Source: Oenanthe sinensis
Lineage: Eukaryota; Streptophyta; Magnoliopsida; Apiales; Apiaceae
Length of the DNA: 64,000 nt
Assembly (NCBI GenBank): GCA_028671895.1
Contig: JAPMAC010000209.1
Location: forward strand, 23,458,501-23,522,500
Direction of reading: 5' to 3'
The notes under the pieces are model-generated. The model saw only the letters and a program-made list of their open reading frames with translations. It was not told the DNA's origin and made no database searches. Positions 22,791 through 36,055 of this stretch are shown piece by piece. Within the stretch, counting starts at the first letter, position 1. Every line of letters begins with the position of its first letter. The translations under genes were made by a program, and so were the position numbers.

Positions 22791-25700
22791 AATCTAAAGA
22801 TATTAAAACTTGGTCCATTTTTCCAAAAGGGTTTGTAGTTGAAAAATTCTTCGTTTTGGCTCAGAATTAATTCGCAGAGCATATGACCCGGTTTCGAGGA
22901 AAGTGGTCATTTCGTATTAGTAGGTTTATTCCGGAGCATTTGGATTTTATTGTGGATGATACGATTGTTAATGTTATAGTTCCACAAACTGCTCAAATGT
23001 AAAGATAGGATAGATTTATTAGTAGGGAACTCTGAAGTTTTTTTTCTGACTCTAATGATCATTCTAGTTTTTGTACTTATACAAAACGGATTTAAGAATC
23101 GTTAGAGGTCACAACTGAAGAAACATATGAGGCTACAAGTAGCAAAGCAAGATCAGGGCTGTGGTACAATATTCAAGAATCCTGAACAAGCAAATGATGG
23201 TAGAGACTGTGATGAGTTAAAAACAGGAATGTCAAGCATTAGTAAGGTTACAGCAAGGGAAAGCATTTATTGGTGAAGTTAAATGCAAAGTTGGTTCTAT
23301 CAGTGATAGTGATGAACCACATGGATATCTGTCATTAATGACCAACACTAGAGATGAATCACTAAGCACTTCAAAGGTACGCATTCTAACTAGTATACCT
23401 TTATCTAATTCAGAACTGTATGATTTTCAATACAGTAAAATGAATATCTAGAATTAGATAGGATTATTCTAGACGATTAGATGTATCCTGAATATTTGCT
23501 TGAACTTGATTTAAATCTTCTGTGATTTAATACCTATGCTAATGTTGAATTGATCACACTCACAAAGTTGCACTCTAATGTCAAATCACTTAGTGTATTG
23601 CTTGTTAAGGTATATTAGATTAAAAGATGGTAGAATTATCTAAGTAGTCAGTAAATTTTGTAGATTCGAGGCTTAATCTAAAACTGACTTAGGTAATTAG
23701 AGATAATTAAAATGTTAGACAACAACATAAATGGATTAGACATAATTAGTAATTAAATTGTTAGTTCTTCTATTCCATGTACTTTTAGAAAATTATTGAA
23801 TATCAGTAAATCTTCTGAACACCTGTTACACTTGTGTAGAATGGTTAAAGTAGATAATACTGAATTTTCTAATATGCATAACATGCCTGAATTGCATAAT
23901 TCTTATCTATAATGCATTGAAGCTGAATGTTTACCATGTGCTCTTATTTTTTATGTTTGTTCGTATAAATCTGAAAATGCATATCTTAGGACTTGCATAA
24001 TCTTAGGCAAAACATCAATAAGAATCACAATAGGGTAAAGACTGCTAGTCCACCTTAAGATAGGTTGGAATCACTAATCTTATAGCCTTAAGACTACCTT
24101 GTCAAGGCTACTGTGAATGAGAAGTGATCAGTCAAAGATAAGTTTGTGCATGTTAAGGTTGAAACTGTTGTTACCACTGTTGAAAGTAATATCTCTAACC
24201 CATCTGGACTCAATTGAAGTTGAGTACCAAGAAGTTTAATCATTTGTGATTGCAGAGTATGAAACAAAAGTCAAAAGTTATGTGATTTCGTGACATTTAT
24301 TGTTCGAGGCATATCACTAGCATTAAAGCTCTACTATTACAGTTGGTTGAGAAGGCCTCCCCGATGGTAACCTTTGGAGATGACAGCAAAGGATGTACAA
24401 GGGACATGGCTATCATGGTTTAAGAACTGTCATCATTGGAAACATCTTTCTTGTTAACGGACTCAAGCACTAAGCACTATCTATAGGGCACTAGGGAATT
24501 CTTTGTCAAAGGTTTTCTAGAAAAGCATTGAAATAGAAAAGTGTTTGATTTCGAGCAAGAAAGATGAAAGATCACTCAACTGAGAGTGAATTGGTGGTAT
24601 TCGTACATTCAACAGATAATTTATCACATATGGTGATTGATCACATCAGGTAGACCAAGTTAGAAGCAAAGTAAGCTGTGAGAACTTTGAAGCCAGATAT
24701 TGGAACTAAATTTCGCGATGAAGTTCTAAATGAAGTCTGCATTAATAAAGGAACTTTGAAGCTGAATCAATTAACACAGTATGCTACTTTATTCAACAAA
24801 GATCATGAAAAGACATCATATGAGTTAATGGCCAACTAGAAGCAAACACTGAAGTTCTTTCGTGTGTTTGGAGGAAATTGATATTTATTGAAGATTTATA
24901 TGAGTATCTTGGAAAATTTGAAATTAAGGCTCATGGAACAATTTTCCTTGGCTATTCATTGAAGTCGAAAGCTTTCAAAGTAAGATGTGATGTAAAACCA
25001 GAAGGTGATTGAAAGTCTGAATGTGTCGTCCTATTACACCAAGCTCCCGAGCATTAAAATAAAAGACTATTCTGAATCTTTGAAGCTTGACATCTTGTCA
25101 GAGTCATATTCAGATATTGATGATGAAACTGAGGTTGCAGAAGGAATCAATGGTAATGATGATGATTCAGATCCTATTAGTGGAAATGGTAGTGAATCTA
25201 CACAACTCGTGGACTTTAACAGAATCCACTTAACAAGGTGAAGAATCTTCAACACATCCTAGCAGCAACTCAGGGGGAGCAAATAAAAAAAGGATCTACT
25301 AGTCGTACTCAACACAATGAAGATCAAAGGAATACATTAAGAATATATCTGCCGAGACAAAGGGTTTGAAGTCAAAGTCATTCCTGGAGTCTAATTCTTA
25401 GTGATCCGGATACTAGAGTAAAGACTAGAAGTGCTATGCAAAGTAAATGGTTATTCTTCGGGAAAGAACAATTGTTAAACAGTTGGAATCCTAACGAAGA
25501 TTGAAGAAGCACTGATTGATCCAGATTGGGTGATTGCAATGCAAGATGATCTCAATCAGTTCGAAGGCAGAATCTACTGAATCTGGAACCCAGACCACAA
25601 GACAAAGTTGTAATTGGTGCTGTAAGGGTTTTCAGAGACTGGATTATTATTGGCATTGTTATGAGTGACAAAGCCAAATTGGTTGTTACAGGTTACTGTA

Positions 25701-26835
25701 AAGCAGAAGGTATCGACGATGATGGAAACAGAATCTTCGGAACTTTCAAGATCTAACTACAAGCACCAGAGACGAGACTTGATACTTTTAGGGCTGAACA
25801 AGTTGATGACCTAACAGTAATGTTCCTAGCACCTGTTGAGCATTGAAACATGAATATCTATCAGATGAATGTGAACAAGTGCACTCCTGAATGGTGAGTT
25901 AGAAGTTGAAGTTGGTGTACAACATTTCCTGAACTTTGAAGTTACATATCCACCGGAATTTGTATATCATTCTCTTCACAAGCTCTCTATGACGGAGGTA
26001 AGAAATCAAGCAATCGTCAAGGACATAGTATGACACTCTAACTGATAATTACTTGAAAATGATTTTATTAAGATTGTTATACATACACATCTCTCTAGAA
26101 TACAAGGCACACACACAATGTAATATTAGTGCAAGTATACCATGATTATATTATATGTGGGTCTACTAACGTAAATTTGGCAAGAGATTTTTTGCTAAGT
26201 TGATGCAGAGTAGGTACAATATGAGCATGTTGGAAGAGTTGCGATTCTTTTTGGATTATAAATAATTCAAAAGAATGATGGCAATTAAAGTAAGTCAAGG
26301 ATCTTTTGAAAATGTGAAATCTGTAAGATTCTAGACCTGCCAAGACTTCTTGCCAACAAATCACTAAGCTTGATCAGGGCAAATCAGGTATATAACTGAA
26401 GTGACAAGCTACAGAGGTATGATCAGCTCATTACTTATTCAAGTGCATAAAGACCATATATTTTATTCTCAATATGCCTATGTGCAAGTTTCCAAGTGGA
26501 TACTAGAGAATCTAATCTAATAGCTAAGATATGAATTGTTAGATATCTTAAGGGATTACCAATTCTTAGAATCAGGTACCCTAAAGATACTAGGTTTAAC
26601 CTAATTGGCTATATAGATATAGATAATGCAGGTTATAAGAAAGACAGACAAGTAATTCCTATAGAAGCTGTCAACTCCAACAACTCTGCTGGATAATCTC
26701 TACACCACTCACGGAACAAGCGCATGGACATCAGGTATCTTTTTTTTTCGAGAGTAGTCCTTAGTAGAATAACTTGCAGATATTTGCTAAACAGCTTGAT
26801 AAATTCATTTTGTCTAAGTTGGTTAGTGAAGTTGA
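22791..26835 (+). pseudogene. X decayed gag-pol remnants
   Basis: No long frame survives, but copia landmarks appear in order in shifting frames: a protease-region VTFGDDSKG-like block near 24367, an integrase core remnant near 24681-24760, the RT start DPDWVIAMQDDLNQFE at about 25515-25562, KAKLVVTGYCKAEG near 25670, QMNVNK near 25862, and an RNase H remnant at about 26370-26830 that aligns with E1 positions 9-700. Large parts are deleted. Segment 23760-23960 resembles the 3' internal end (19000-19160), so the interior is a mosaic. Confidence 0.75.
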
Positions 26836-29255
26836 GATATTATGTATGTGCATATTTGTTGGAAATCTCATCTGCAAAGAATTCTTAAATGAGTTCACAA
26901 GTATTAAATTTTCCATATTTAAAGGACTTGTGAATTTATTTGAAATCCAGAACCTCATGCTTATTGCTATTACTTTAATTATCATGTTTACAATGTTATA
27001 TGCATATGTGGTAATTAGGTGTTCTAGCATAAGTTTGTATATTGTCTTAATTGATTTAAATTATGATGTTAGACAATTCAATGTCATATCAGTCTCTTGA
27101 TTTAAATGAATTAAAATAATATGCAGCACAATTAGTTGTATGATAAATATTTGATGAGTATTAGTCAATGATGTCTTGCTTAATTGCTCTGATATTTTGC
27201 TCTGATACTTTTAATATTTGTTACAAATAATTGTGACACTTTTAATATTAGTGAAATTATTTAGAATTACTGATCTAAGTAATCAATGCATATTTCAAAA
27301 ATCACTAATATTGAAAAAAAACGGAAGTATTTTCTGAGTTATGAGTATATAAAATTCTCAATATTTTATATACTTAGAAATATTTCCAAAATTGTTTTTA
27401 CTTCGAGGTATCAACCATTTGTAAAATGATTTGTTTTTAAACACTTGTTTCAATGTTTGTTGCACATTGATTCAAAGTACCTAAACAGTGGTTGTTGCTT
27501 TGAAGGCCTTATACTGTATTGCTAAGAATACATCCACCCCTATTGTAATGAAATTTTCTATTTTAAGTTAGGGATAATATCAGGTGGACAAAAATGATGA
27601 ATATCATAATTGCTTTATGAGTCGGAAAATCATAGTCCTCTATCTAATAAGGATGGTTTGCAAAACTATTTTCAAATAGTACAGTATTAAGATATAAAGG
27701 AAAAGAGTCATTTTATCGAGATATAATTTGGTAAGAGAGTTGAATTTCTTCTTTGGTATAAACTCCCGCGTTTTATTATGGGAAGTTTGCCTTATAGGAA
27801 ATTCATAAAGGATATAAACTTTCTTCTCTGATACAACTTTCCCGCGTTTTATTATGGGATATGTATCTTAAAGGAAATTTCGTATCTTGTTTTTAATTGA
27901 TAAATCTTTAGTTCTGACAAAACTCTTTTTACTAAAAGTACTTTAATGCAATCTATTACCATTCCTTATTATATTTTTCCTTCTCCTTGGGATGAAAAAT
28001 ATATTTTGGAATGTTAAGGTGATTATCTTTTTATCTCGATTGGTTCTTTCCAGTTAGCCCCTAGTGGCTTTAGAAACTGGCCAAGAGGTTGAAAACCCAT
28101 CAATCTCTTACCCAGGCCATAGTACCAAACACCAATTCATTCACTTCCATATATTAACCCCTGGAGATATAAGGAACTCATGTAAGTTAGAGGTTGATAA
28201 GGGAGAAACTGCACTTGATGCAACAAATAAGGATGATGTCGGAAGTGCACCCACAGCTCTACCTCCAGAGAAGAAAAGGAGTATATAACTGAGGTAACTG
28301 TAAGCTCATCTGCATCTTCTCAAAAGGATGCAGAGCTGAAAAGGCAATAAAACTGTCTCTGGAATCATTCTCTCTACATGATGAGTCCATTGAAATTCGC
28401 TCGTCAGCCAGAGCACTTTGTAATGAACAAGCACATCACTGGCACTCACGCTGATGGTAAGCCTAAATAGATAAATTCTATGAACACATTGCAAGGCGTG
28501 CACAGTGAGAGGTACATGCAACATTTTTAGTTTTGTACAGTTTTATTTAATTAGCATATTTTTTATATATATAAAATTGGCATATTTATTTTTCCTATAA
28601 AATTGGCATATTTTTACTTTATAGTTTTTTTTATTATTTCATGTTATTTTTAAAAATTTTATTTTTGTCTACGAGAAATTGTTCTAAGAATCATAAGTAT
28701 TAAATGTCAATATTTAAAGGACTTGTGAATTTCTTTACATCTACTTTCTCGAGCTTACCTATATCACTGATAATTGTTATGAGTATAATTGCCATATGCT
28801 TGAGTAACAATTATTAGATATAATGTATGAAGTTAAATACTAATTTTCATTACTATGATTATTTAGCATTTAGCGATGATATTTTATCTTATTAAAATTA
28901 TGAGTTGAAGTAATTAAATGTTTATTAGTTTCAGAATTTTAATTCGATGAGATATTAGGAGCAAAATTACTTGTTTTTTTTTGAAATTATTATTAATTAT
29001 CATATTTTGATAATTTATTATTGTTTCATTGCAATTAATTATGATTTTTGTTGTTAGTGATAATATATATATTGTTTATCTAAAAATCACTAATAATAAA
29101 ATTATATCTGTGTTCTAAATCACAAACTCTTCAACATACTTTTATTGTCAAAAATTTTCCGAGGAGTTTTTGATTTTTGGTAATACTTGCCGAACAAGAG
29201 CAATCGACTCGAGGTAAAGCAGGTAATCTCGATCTTGATATATTCTCTAATCAAT

Positions 29256-29298
<43 letters not shown>

Positions 29299-29820
29299 TG
29301 ATATATTGAGCCCTCAGTGGCTATAGGACAAGATCAAGGGATTGAAAACATACAATCTCTAACACAGATCATAGTACCAAACACTCAAACAGATACAACT
29401 TCATCTACTAAACCCCTGTAAAGAAAAGTTTCATCAACTAAAGAGGGTGAGAGAGTAAGTGCCTCTAGTGCACTAGAAAAGAGAAGTATCTATGAGTGTT
29501 CCAGCAGCTCTGCCTCTAGTTAGAATGTGAAATTGAAACCAAGGCAACTGCTAACTTATTTATATCCTCCCAAAAGGGTATAGGTTTGTAAATGGCAAAA
29601 CTGTTACTAGGTTCATTCTCTCAAAAGAGTGAGTCTATTGAATTCGGCCTGTCAGCCAAGGCCATTTGTAAAGAGTCAACTTCATCTGGACACTCTCAAA
29701 CACTGCAAACCATAAATGTAATATTCAAATGCACTGTAAGGATTGTCACACACTAAGGATGAATTGACGGAAGCAATTATTCTAAACTTCCATATCAAGG
29801 AAGGAAGGATGATTGATGAT
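26836..29820 (+). repeat. X non-coding interior with diverged internal duplication
   Basis: Segment 28050-28460 resembles 29308-29710: both contain a GCCC(T)AGTGGCT start, GTACCAAACAC, a Lys-Arg-rich block and a Ser-rich block ending near CACTCTC. Segment 26885-26945 resembles 28690-28745 (TATTTAAAGGACTTGTGAAT). The content is reminiscent of the Ser/Lys-rich middle of E1 ORF3, so these are probably two decayed ORF3 copies. No intact frame is present. Confidence 0.55.
29258..29294. repeat. (TA)n microsatellite
   Basis: A TA run flanked on both sides by CAATTGATATAT. Confidence 0.92.
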
Positions 29821-31263
29821 TCTGACTGAATCAACATGCCTTCACAGGCGTCAGGAGGAAACTTGGATCATGTGCTACATTATAGATCCTTGTCTCCCTC
29901 CCCAGATGGAACATATCTGGATTCCTAACGGAATAGATCATCTTAGATGATCAGCAACTCATTAAATCTATTCCTGAAGCAATTCAGTTTTTAAAGTCAA
30001 ATATTTTAATAGATTCAATTGAGGACGGGGATTTACGAAACCCCATTGCACCACCAGTGACCTCTCTTGAAGGGGCTATGGTGATCTTTCTTGCAGGTAC
30101 AAAAGACTGTGTCATCCGTACTGAGAGAGAAATAGTGTTGTGAGAAAAGAGTGAAACACAAGTGAGAAAGAGTGAAAATATATATTCTATGAGTGAAACA
30201 CTTAGAGAGTATATGAGCGAAACACTTGTCAGAAACACAAAGGAAAATCACACACTACCACAATTACCAAATCCCATTCCCAATTCCCTGTTAAAGATTT
30301 CTAATGTTACTCAACTAAGGGGGATGAAATTTCTTCTGATATTAAGGCTTCTGAAGAGGATTACTCAACTAAGGGGGAGAAGTATCCAAAGGGGAGAAGT
30401 GTTAAACAAAGATCCAAAGGGGAGAATTGTTGAACAAAGACTAAGACTTTTACCAGAAGAGGATTACTCAATTGTTGAACAAGATCCAAATAAGGGGAGA
30501 ATTGTTGAACAAGAAAAGGTGGTATATAACAACATGCTTGGATTGGATAGAACTAATGATTATTTATTAATTCTTCTATTCCATTTGATTTTAGAAGATT
30601 CTTGTATATAGGATTAACCGGATTTTCTAAAATGCATAACATATCATAGTTTGCATTTTTTATATCTGCGATGGTTTAATGCTGTATGTATGCCATGGCT
30701 GTTGTTACCTCTTTTAAAATGGTTGGATAATTCACGTAAGGGGAGAATGAATTCACCTTGGGAGAGAAGTGAAGACAGAAGTTGGAGAAACAGAGGAGAA
30801 ATGGTAAGAAGAGAACAAGACTTCATCCCTACCATCCTAAGGGGGAGTAGTGATGAGTCTGAGAAGTGAAGATGATTTAACTTGAAGATTTATCTTTCAT
30901 CTTTCATTTCTAAGTTCACTCAAGAAATCTGGAAATGCAGAATCTGATCCAGAGAAACCAGCCACTGAAGATCTACCAATGACACCTGGTCACAAAAGTT
31001 AAACTCTAGAAGAAGGTGAAGTTGATACTTCTGAAGCTGGTAATGATAGGTAAGTCAAGATAGAACTTTGTTAAATATGTTCAGTCTAGAGGAACATCTA
31101 TCTTATTTATCTATCACAATTGAAATCTGGAAATGTATTATATGATCCAGAAAACAATTTATTATTTACAGTTCTTAAATGTCGTATTATTTTTCTTAGT
31201 TGTTAGTTGAGTTATCCTCTAGGAATTTGTGTGTTAAATGTTTAACAACAAATAGGTGGAGAT
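29821..31263 (+). repeat. X 3' internal end, second copy
   Basis: Near-identical to 18259-19701. The terminal polypurine tract reads AGGTGGAGAT, one change from AGGGGGAGAT. Differences elsewhere are single bases (for example at 30286 and 30319). Confidence 0.9.
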
Positions 31264-32943
31264 TGAAAGTCATATGACTAGTCCTATTTGTAATAAGTAG
31301 ATGACAACTCAACTCAATTAAGAAAGTGAAGTAAATAATAAATATTGAAGAAGGAATCAAGACAAGACAAGATACAAAGACCACTATAGCAGAAATGAGA
31401 ATCAACATTGTAGTTAGTCATCCGTGAACCAGACCAGTGCACAGGGTGTCAACAATGTCAGTGAAGATTCGTCATCAAAAAGTTCAAGTGGTTAGAAAGG
31501 TTATTGTTGAAGAATAGAAGAGTTTTATCTACATCAACAATAGTCCTACAATCAAGACTTTAATTTATTTCTCTATTAATTAATTAAATTAATTAGTTAA
31601 TTTAATTAGTAAATTAATTCACTAAGAATTAATTTATTTCTTAAATTAATTAAAGGATTAATTAATTTAGAATTATTTTAGAATGAAGAAGACAGAAGCT
31701 GGAAGCTCAAGGGAAACAGCTAAACAGACCTGACGGTACTGACTTGAAGACAAGACGGTAAAAGAATTGACACGGAAGAAATGCAGAGTCATATATTCTT
31801 TAAAGTGGAACCCCGGTTGGAATTGATTTATCATTTGCAAGTCAAAAGGAGTTTGGTTCCAGACCATCAGAAGACCGCAGTTTAGAGCGTAAGGATTTAT
31901 TTTTATTAATAAATATTTTTTGAATTAGTAAATTATATTTATAAATATCTAAATAATATTAGATATTTATTTTTATAATTTCTGAATTAAATTAATTATT
32001 TATTAATTAAAGATTATAAGTTGTGCGAGTCTAAAAGCATTTCTACGGAGCTGATTCACTAAAAGACGAAATAGGCCCCTTTTCATTTGAAATTGAAGTT
32101 GGCAGGTGCAGATTTTTCAAGAACCAATCACATGATGCCACGTGTCAAAAGAAGAAGAAAGGAAGTGAATTGGCAGGTTTCTAAAATGTCTTACCGAAAG
32201 TTTACTAAAAGTCTTACCGAGCTGCTTTAAAAAGTCTTACCGAAAATTCAATAAGACATTTTAAAAAAGTCTTACCGAGCAGTTTTAAAATGTCTTACCG
32301 AATTTTGAAATAAAAAAGGTCTTGCTGGGCATCAGAAAAAAAGTCTTACCGACCAGAAAAGATCTTACAGGCCTTTTGAAAAGTCTTAACGAGCTTTTCA
32401 AAAGTCTTACCGACCATCAAAAGTCTTGCCCAGCAAATAAATAAAGTCTTGTTAGGCTATTTAAAAAGTCTTACCGATTTTTTAAATAAGTTTTATTCAA
32501 ATGTCTTGCCAGGAGTTTTCTCTATAAATATGAGGAGATTGGTTTCATTTTTCAAGAGTAGAAAAACTTACAAATTCAGCAATTTGTCTGCAACGTTATA
32601 TTCACAGACTTTCTGTGTTAGTTTGGTTTTAATTCCTTAAGTAGAACAATTCATGTCAAATTTGTTCTAGGAATTAAAAGTTTATTCTACCGAATATTGT
32701 AACACCCTTTCAAGTTTAATATAATTATTTAACTTGAATCTTGTGTACTTACTTGCTAATTTTCTATATCTTAAATGTTTATTCCTAAAAATAGAAAGCT
32801 AGTAAGTCAGCCTCCCAAACACTACAAGGACTCGAACCCTCAACTTTAGCAATAATTTAATTCCACAAATTCTGAAAAGAATTTTAAATTGTTGTCAGTA
32901 TCGCATTCAACCCCCCCTTCTACGATACTTCCGGGACCCAACA
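31264..32943 (+). repeat. X LTR C (full, 3')
   Basis: 1680 bp, near-identical to LTR B and to the surviving part of LTR A. It ends CCCAACA and is followed by AAGAA and H ORF3. The word array lies at 32180-32510 and the TATA box at 32523-32530. Confidence 0.92.
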
Positions 32944-32948
32944 AAGAA
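32944..32948. repeat. Target-site duplication AAGAA (right of X)
   Basis: This is the partner of 17465-17469. Confidence 0.85.
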
Positions 32949-33768
32949 GAAGTTTGTCATAGGTGGAGGTGACAAACTATTGCAAAAAGCAATATTTGTT
33001 GGCATTAAAGAAAGAGAACATCAGGAGAAGGCAGGAGAGGAACTAGCTATGATTTTTAAAAGACAATTTGATGAAGAAAATGAGAAAATTCTAGAAGATA
33101 GGAGGAAACAGGCTGAGAAAAAGTCAAGGACAAAGCAAAGAGAAAACAGATCTTCAAAGTCTGGAAGAACAAAGAGAAAGTTAAATGTTGATGAAACTGA
33201 AGTGGCTAAGGAGAAACAACCAAAGGAGACTAATGTTCAGGAATCTGTAAGTGATCAACCAAAAGAGGTAGAAATGTTCCAGTCAAAGACAAACAATTAC
33301 ATTCCAATCAAATCTCAAGGATTAATTGCTACTAAAGGCGAAAGGAAGAGGGGTGTGGATCTTCTTCATCTTGAATATGAAGATGGCTCACATCTCAGTT
33401 TCACTTTTTCACAAGTGATGGAATATCACTATGTCACTTTAAGAAAAATCTACACTCTGCTCATTAAAAACTACTATTTGACACAAGGACTGGCCACATA
33501 TATCTTAAAGGGAATGACCACCATGATAAAATTTCTTCATGAGTCATTCTACATGATGCTCTACATTGACAGGGACGACAAGGAAAGGTGCATTGATATT
33601 TGCAAGGAAATCAGAAAACTGCCAAACCTGGAGCTAAATTTCTTGGCAAGTCAGCTGGATTATAGTGTTGAATATGAGAAGATATTGAAGGGGTCACTTT
33701 ACAGACAGATGGAAGAAAATGAGAAGAGAGAAATGGCTGAATCTAGCAAGGGGAGGAGAAGAAACTAG
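32949..33768 (+). pseudogene. H ORF3, C-terminal segment
   Basis: Open to the stop at 33766-33768. It joins in frame to the end of the 16728-17469 segment once X is removed, so it is a fragment and needs no start here. The first ~110 residues are highly charged (Lys/Arg/Glu, coiled-coil or nucleic-acid-binding character, including runs such as KKSRTKQRENRSSKSGR). The remainder is a more globular region with many Tyr, Leu and Met. It is the best preserved part of H. No known domain is recognised. Confidence 0.7.
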
Positions 33769-33931
33769 ACAAATCAAGATCACCAGGATTCTTCTCAAAA
33801 ATCATCTATTACTGGTACTTAAATGTCTCATACCTTTTAATTGTCAATTTATGATTCATGTTGTATTGATAAATGTTAAGGGGTTTTGTTATCATCAACT
33901 TAGATTTATGTCTATTTCTCATATTCATAAA

Positions 33932-33942
33932 TAGGGGGAGAT
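33932..33942 (+). other. Polypurine tract of H
   Basis: TAGGGGGAGAT immediately precedes the H LTR. Confidence 0.9.
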
Positions 33943-35190
33943 TGTTATGAATCATGTAGTGTGATGATAACAAACTACTTAGAATCACAAAGTTGATCTT
34001 AATTTTGTATCCGGTCAATGGATATATGATCAATAAATATCCATTGACTAGGGAACCATTTATCAGTTGAAGTTGTTGTTAATCAACTGATAAATTGGAT
34101 TTTAACAGTTAATTCAGAGTTCTTTTCTTATCAATTGATTATAATATTTCGATGGATGTAATATTCTAGTCAACTGGTGTTTGTTGGTTTCGATTGATAG
34201 CTCTTCGACGAATATGAAGAATGGATGACAAAGTGTAAATATTCTAAGTTGGAATTTTCATAGATTAAGTGATTGACAGATAAAGGAGTCAATGGATATT
34301 AGTAGTCAATGGATGTTGGTCGATGGATGAAAGTCAATAAAATTCAAATCAATGGATCATCATCAATGGATAAATTTGTCAAGATAATCAATAAATAAAA
34401 GAACAATCGATAGATAAGGATCGATGGATATTCAAATATCCATTGATACATCAACTAGTCAATGGATAACTTATCTATTGATGGATAAGCAAAGAAAGAT
34501 CGATTGATAAGCTTCACAGCAATTATCAGTTGATCGAAGTTTCCCAAAATAGTTAAAGGCAAATAGAATGGAATCTTTGCAGAAGTCCGTATCAATGGAA
34601 GACAGTCTTGTCAGGACTATGACCCTTTTCAAGAAACACAGTCTTCAAGGAGAAGAACAAGATAAAGACTTTTCCAGAATAAGACAAAGACTTTTCCAGA
34701 ACAAGACAAAAACCTAGGAAGACTGTGAAAGAAGCTACATTCTATTTTAATGCAAACATTGTAAAATGTAATTTATATTTTTATCAGTTGATAGAAAAGA
34801 GAAGTAGAAAATGAACTACTATATATAGTTTAGTAGTTCATTGTAACAAGTGTAGAAATTGTAGAACTAAGAACAAAAGAAAAGCATAGTAATAGATATG
34901 AATTAATTGTAGTGATTTTTTGTGTTCATTTTACATTTGTAAGAAGCTTGGTTCTCAGACTATGGTTAATTGAAAGCAAAAATATTCACTAATGGAAAAC
35001 CAATCCATCAGTAATTTTTAAAAGAATTGTTTTCAAGTATTTAGTTTAATTTCTTTTGATTCTCTTTCTCAATTTCAATATTTCAACACTCAAACATTTT
35101 TGTATACAAACTTATTAATCCGCAAGAATTTGATAAATCCTTAAGTTTGTATTCAACCCCCCCTACAAACTTGTACTAAGAGAAATAACA
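33943..35190 (+). repeat. H 3' LTR
   Basis: About 1248 bp. It starts TGTTATGAATC and ends GAGAAATAACA; TGTTAT and ATAACA form a perfect 6-bp terminal inverted pair. It has the TCAATGGATA word array (34017-34500), a TATA-like TATATATA (34820-34827) and a C-run near 35157. The next five bases (AGAAA, 35191-35195) should be the right target duplication; the left one is outside the window. Confidence 0.88.
34010..34510 (+). repeat. TCAATGGATA array in H LTR U3
   Basis: About fourteen copies or variants of TCAATGGATA, TCGATGGATA and the inverse ATCCATTGAC occur, some as facing pairs (for example GGATATTCAAATATCC near 34427). The same word is embedded in H ORF3 at 7380-7560. Confidence 0.85.
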
Positions 35191-36055
35191 AGAAATCGTG
35201 TCACTGTCATAGTGTGACCGTAATTTAGGACTGTGGGATTAAGTTTTGAATGAGTTATTTAGATTTCAGCATCGTTTTGAAAGTTTAATAATTGTTTTCA
35301 ACATATTTCATGTTACTAAGTTTTGGATTGAACAAGGATGCGAGTCTTGCATATTTGTATACTACTTGATTTATGTTAATCATTAAATAAGACATATTTG
35401 TTTAGAAGAACTTTATATTTTTTAGTTATTGAATATATGGAGTTGTAAATTTTTATCGTTTCGGTTATCATATTTGACCTTTGATTGATTTTAGTTTGGA
35501 TTTATCTAATAAATATTTAATTATTATATTTAATTATTAATTTGATATCTTGAAAAAGGTAGGGATGTTACAGTTATCGATATACTTTTCAAAAATTATA
35601 AACTTCACGATACAATTCTATATAGAGTTCTCGGTATATCCTTTTAAGAATTCTCCACCTAAATTATTTAACAGTTCTCGACGCACCTTTTTCAGCCACT
35701 TAATATATTTAGAATTCTTGACACAGTTTAAATCGATTAAAAATTTGTGAAGAACTCACATAAAGAGAAAAGTAGATCTATAATTTATTTCTACGCTGTA
35801 TCGATTTCTTTGAGCACTTGTATTCAAACAATTATATCTCTCTAAATTTAAACACTTTTCTAATCAAATGACACCCGGAACTTTGTTGTCCCTGAAACCA
35901 CCTACTTGCATATTGAAATTCAATTATTTTAATTTAATATTATATTCCAATATTTATTAAATTATAATCTTTATTATTATTATTATTAATTTATTTTATT
36001 ACTATATATAGACATGTGAAATATTATAATAATTGTTTCCACAAAGTCGGAGGCA
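35191..36055. other. AT-rich intergenic DNA
   Basis: Right flank of the retrotransposon nest. No gene or clear repeat boundary is seen. Confidence 0.6.

Larger units (their letters stand above)
17470..32943 (+). mobile_element. X: three-LTR composite of a Sirevirus-like non-autonomous element
   Basis: The order is partial LTR A (17470-18223), a 35-bp AT-rich junction, a 3' internal end (18259-19701), full LTR B (19702-21369), PBS, 222-bp tandem array, decayed gag-pol, internal duplications, a second 3' internal end (29821-31263) and full LTR C (31264-32943). The two internal ends are almost identical at a constant offset of 11562 bp. AAGAA duplications flank the whole. The likely origin is unequal recombination between LTRs giving LTR-internal-LTR-internal-LTR, followed by a ~9.4-kb deletion in the first unit. 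Pol is far more decayed than the LTRs. Confidence 0.85.

Noticed and set aside
32980..33768. Stand-alone host gene with coiled coil
   Set aside because: It reads in frame with H ORF3 across the X insertion and ends just before the H polypurine tract and LTR.
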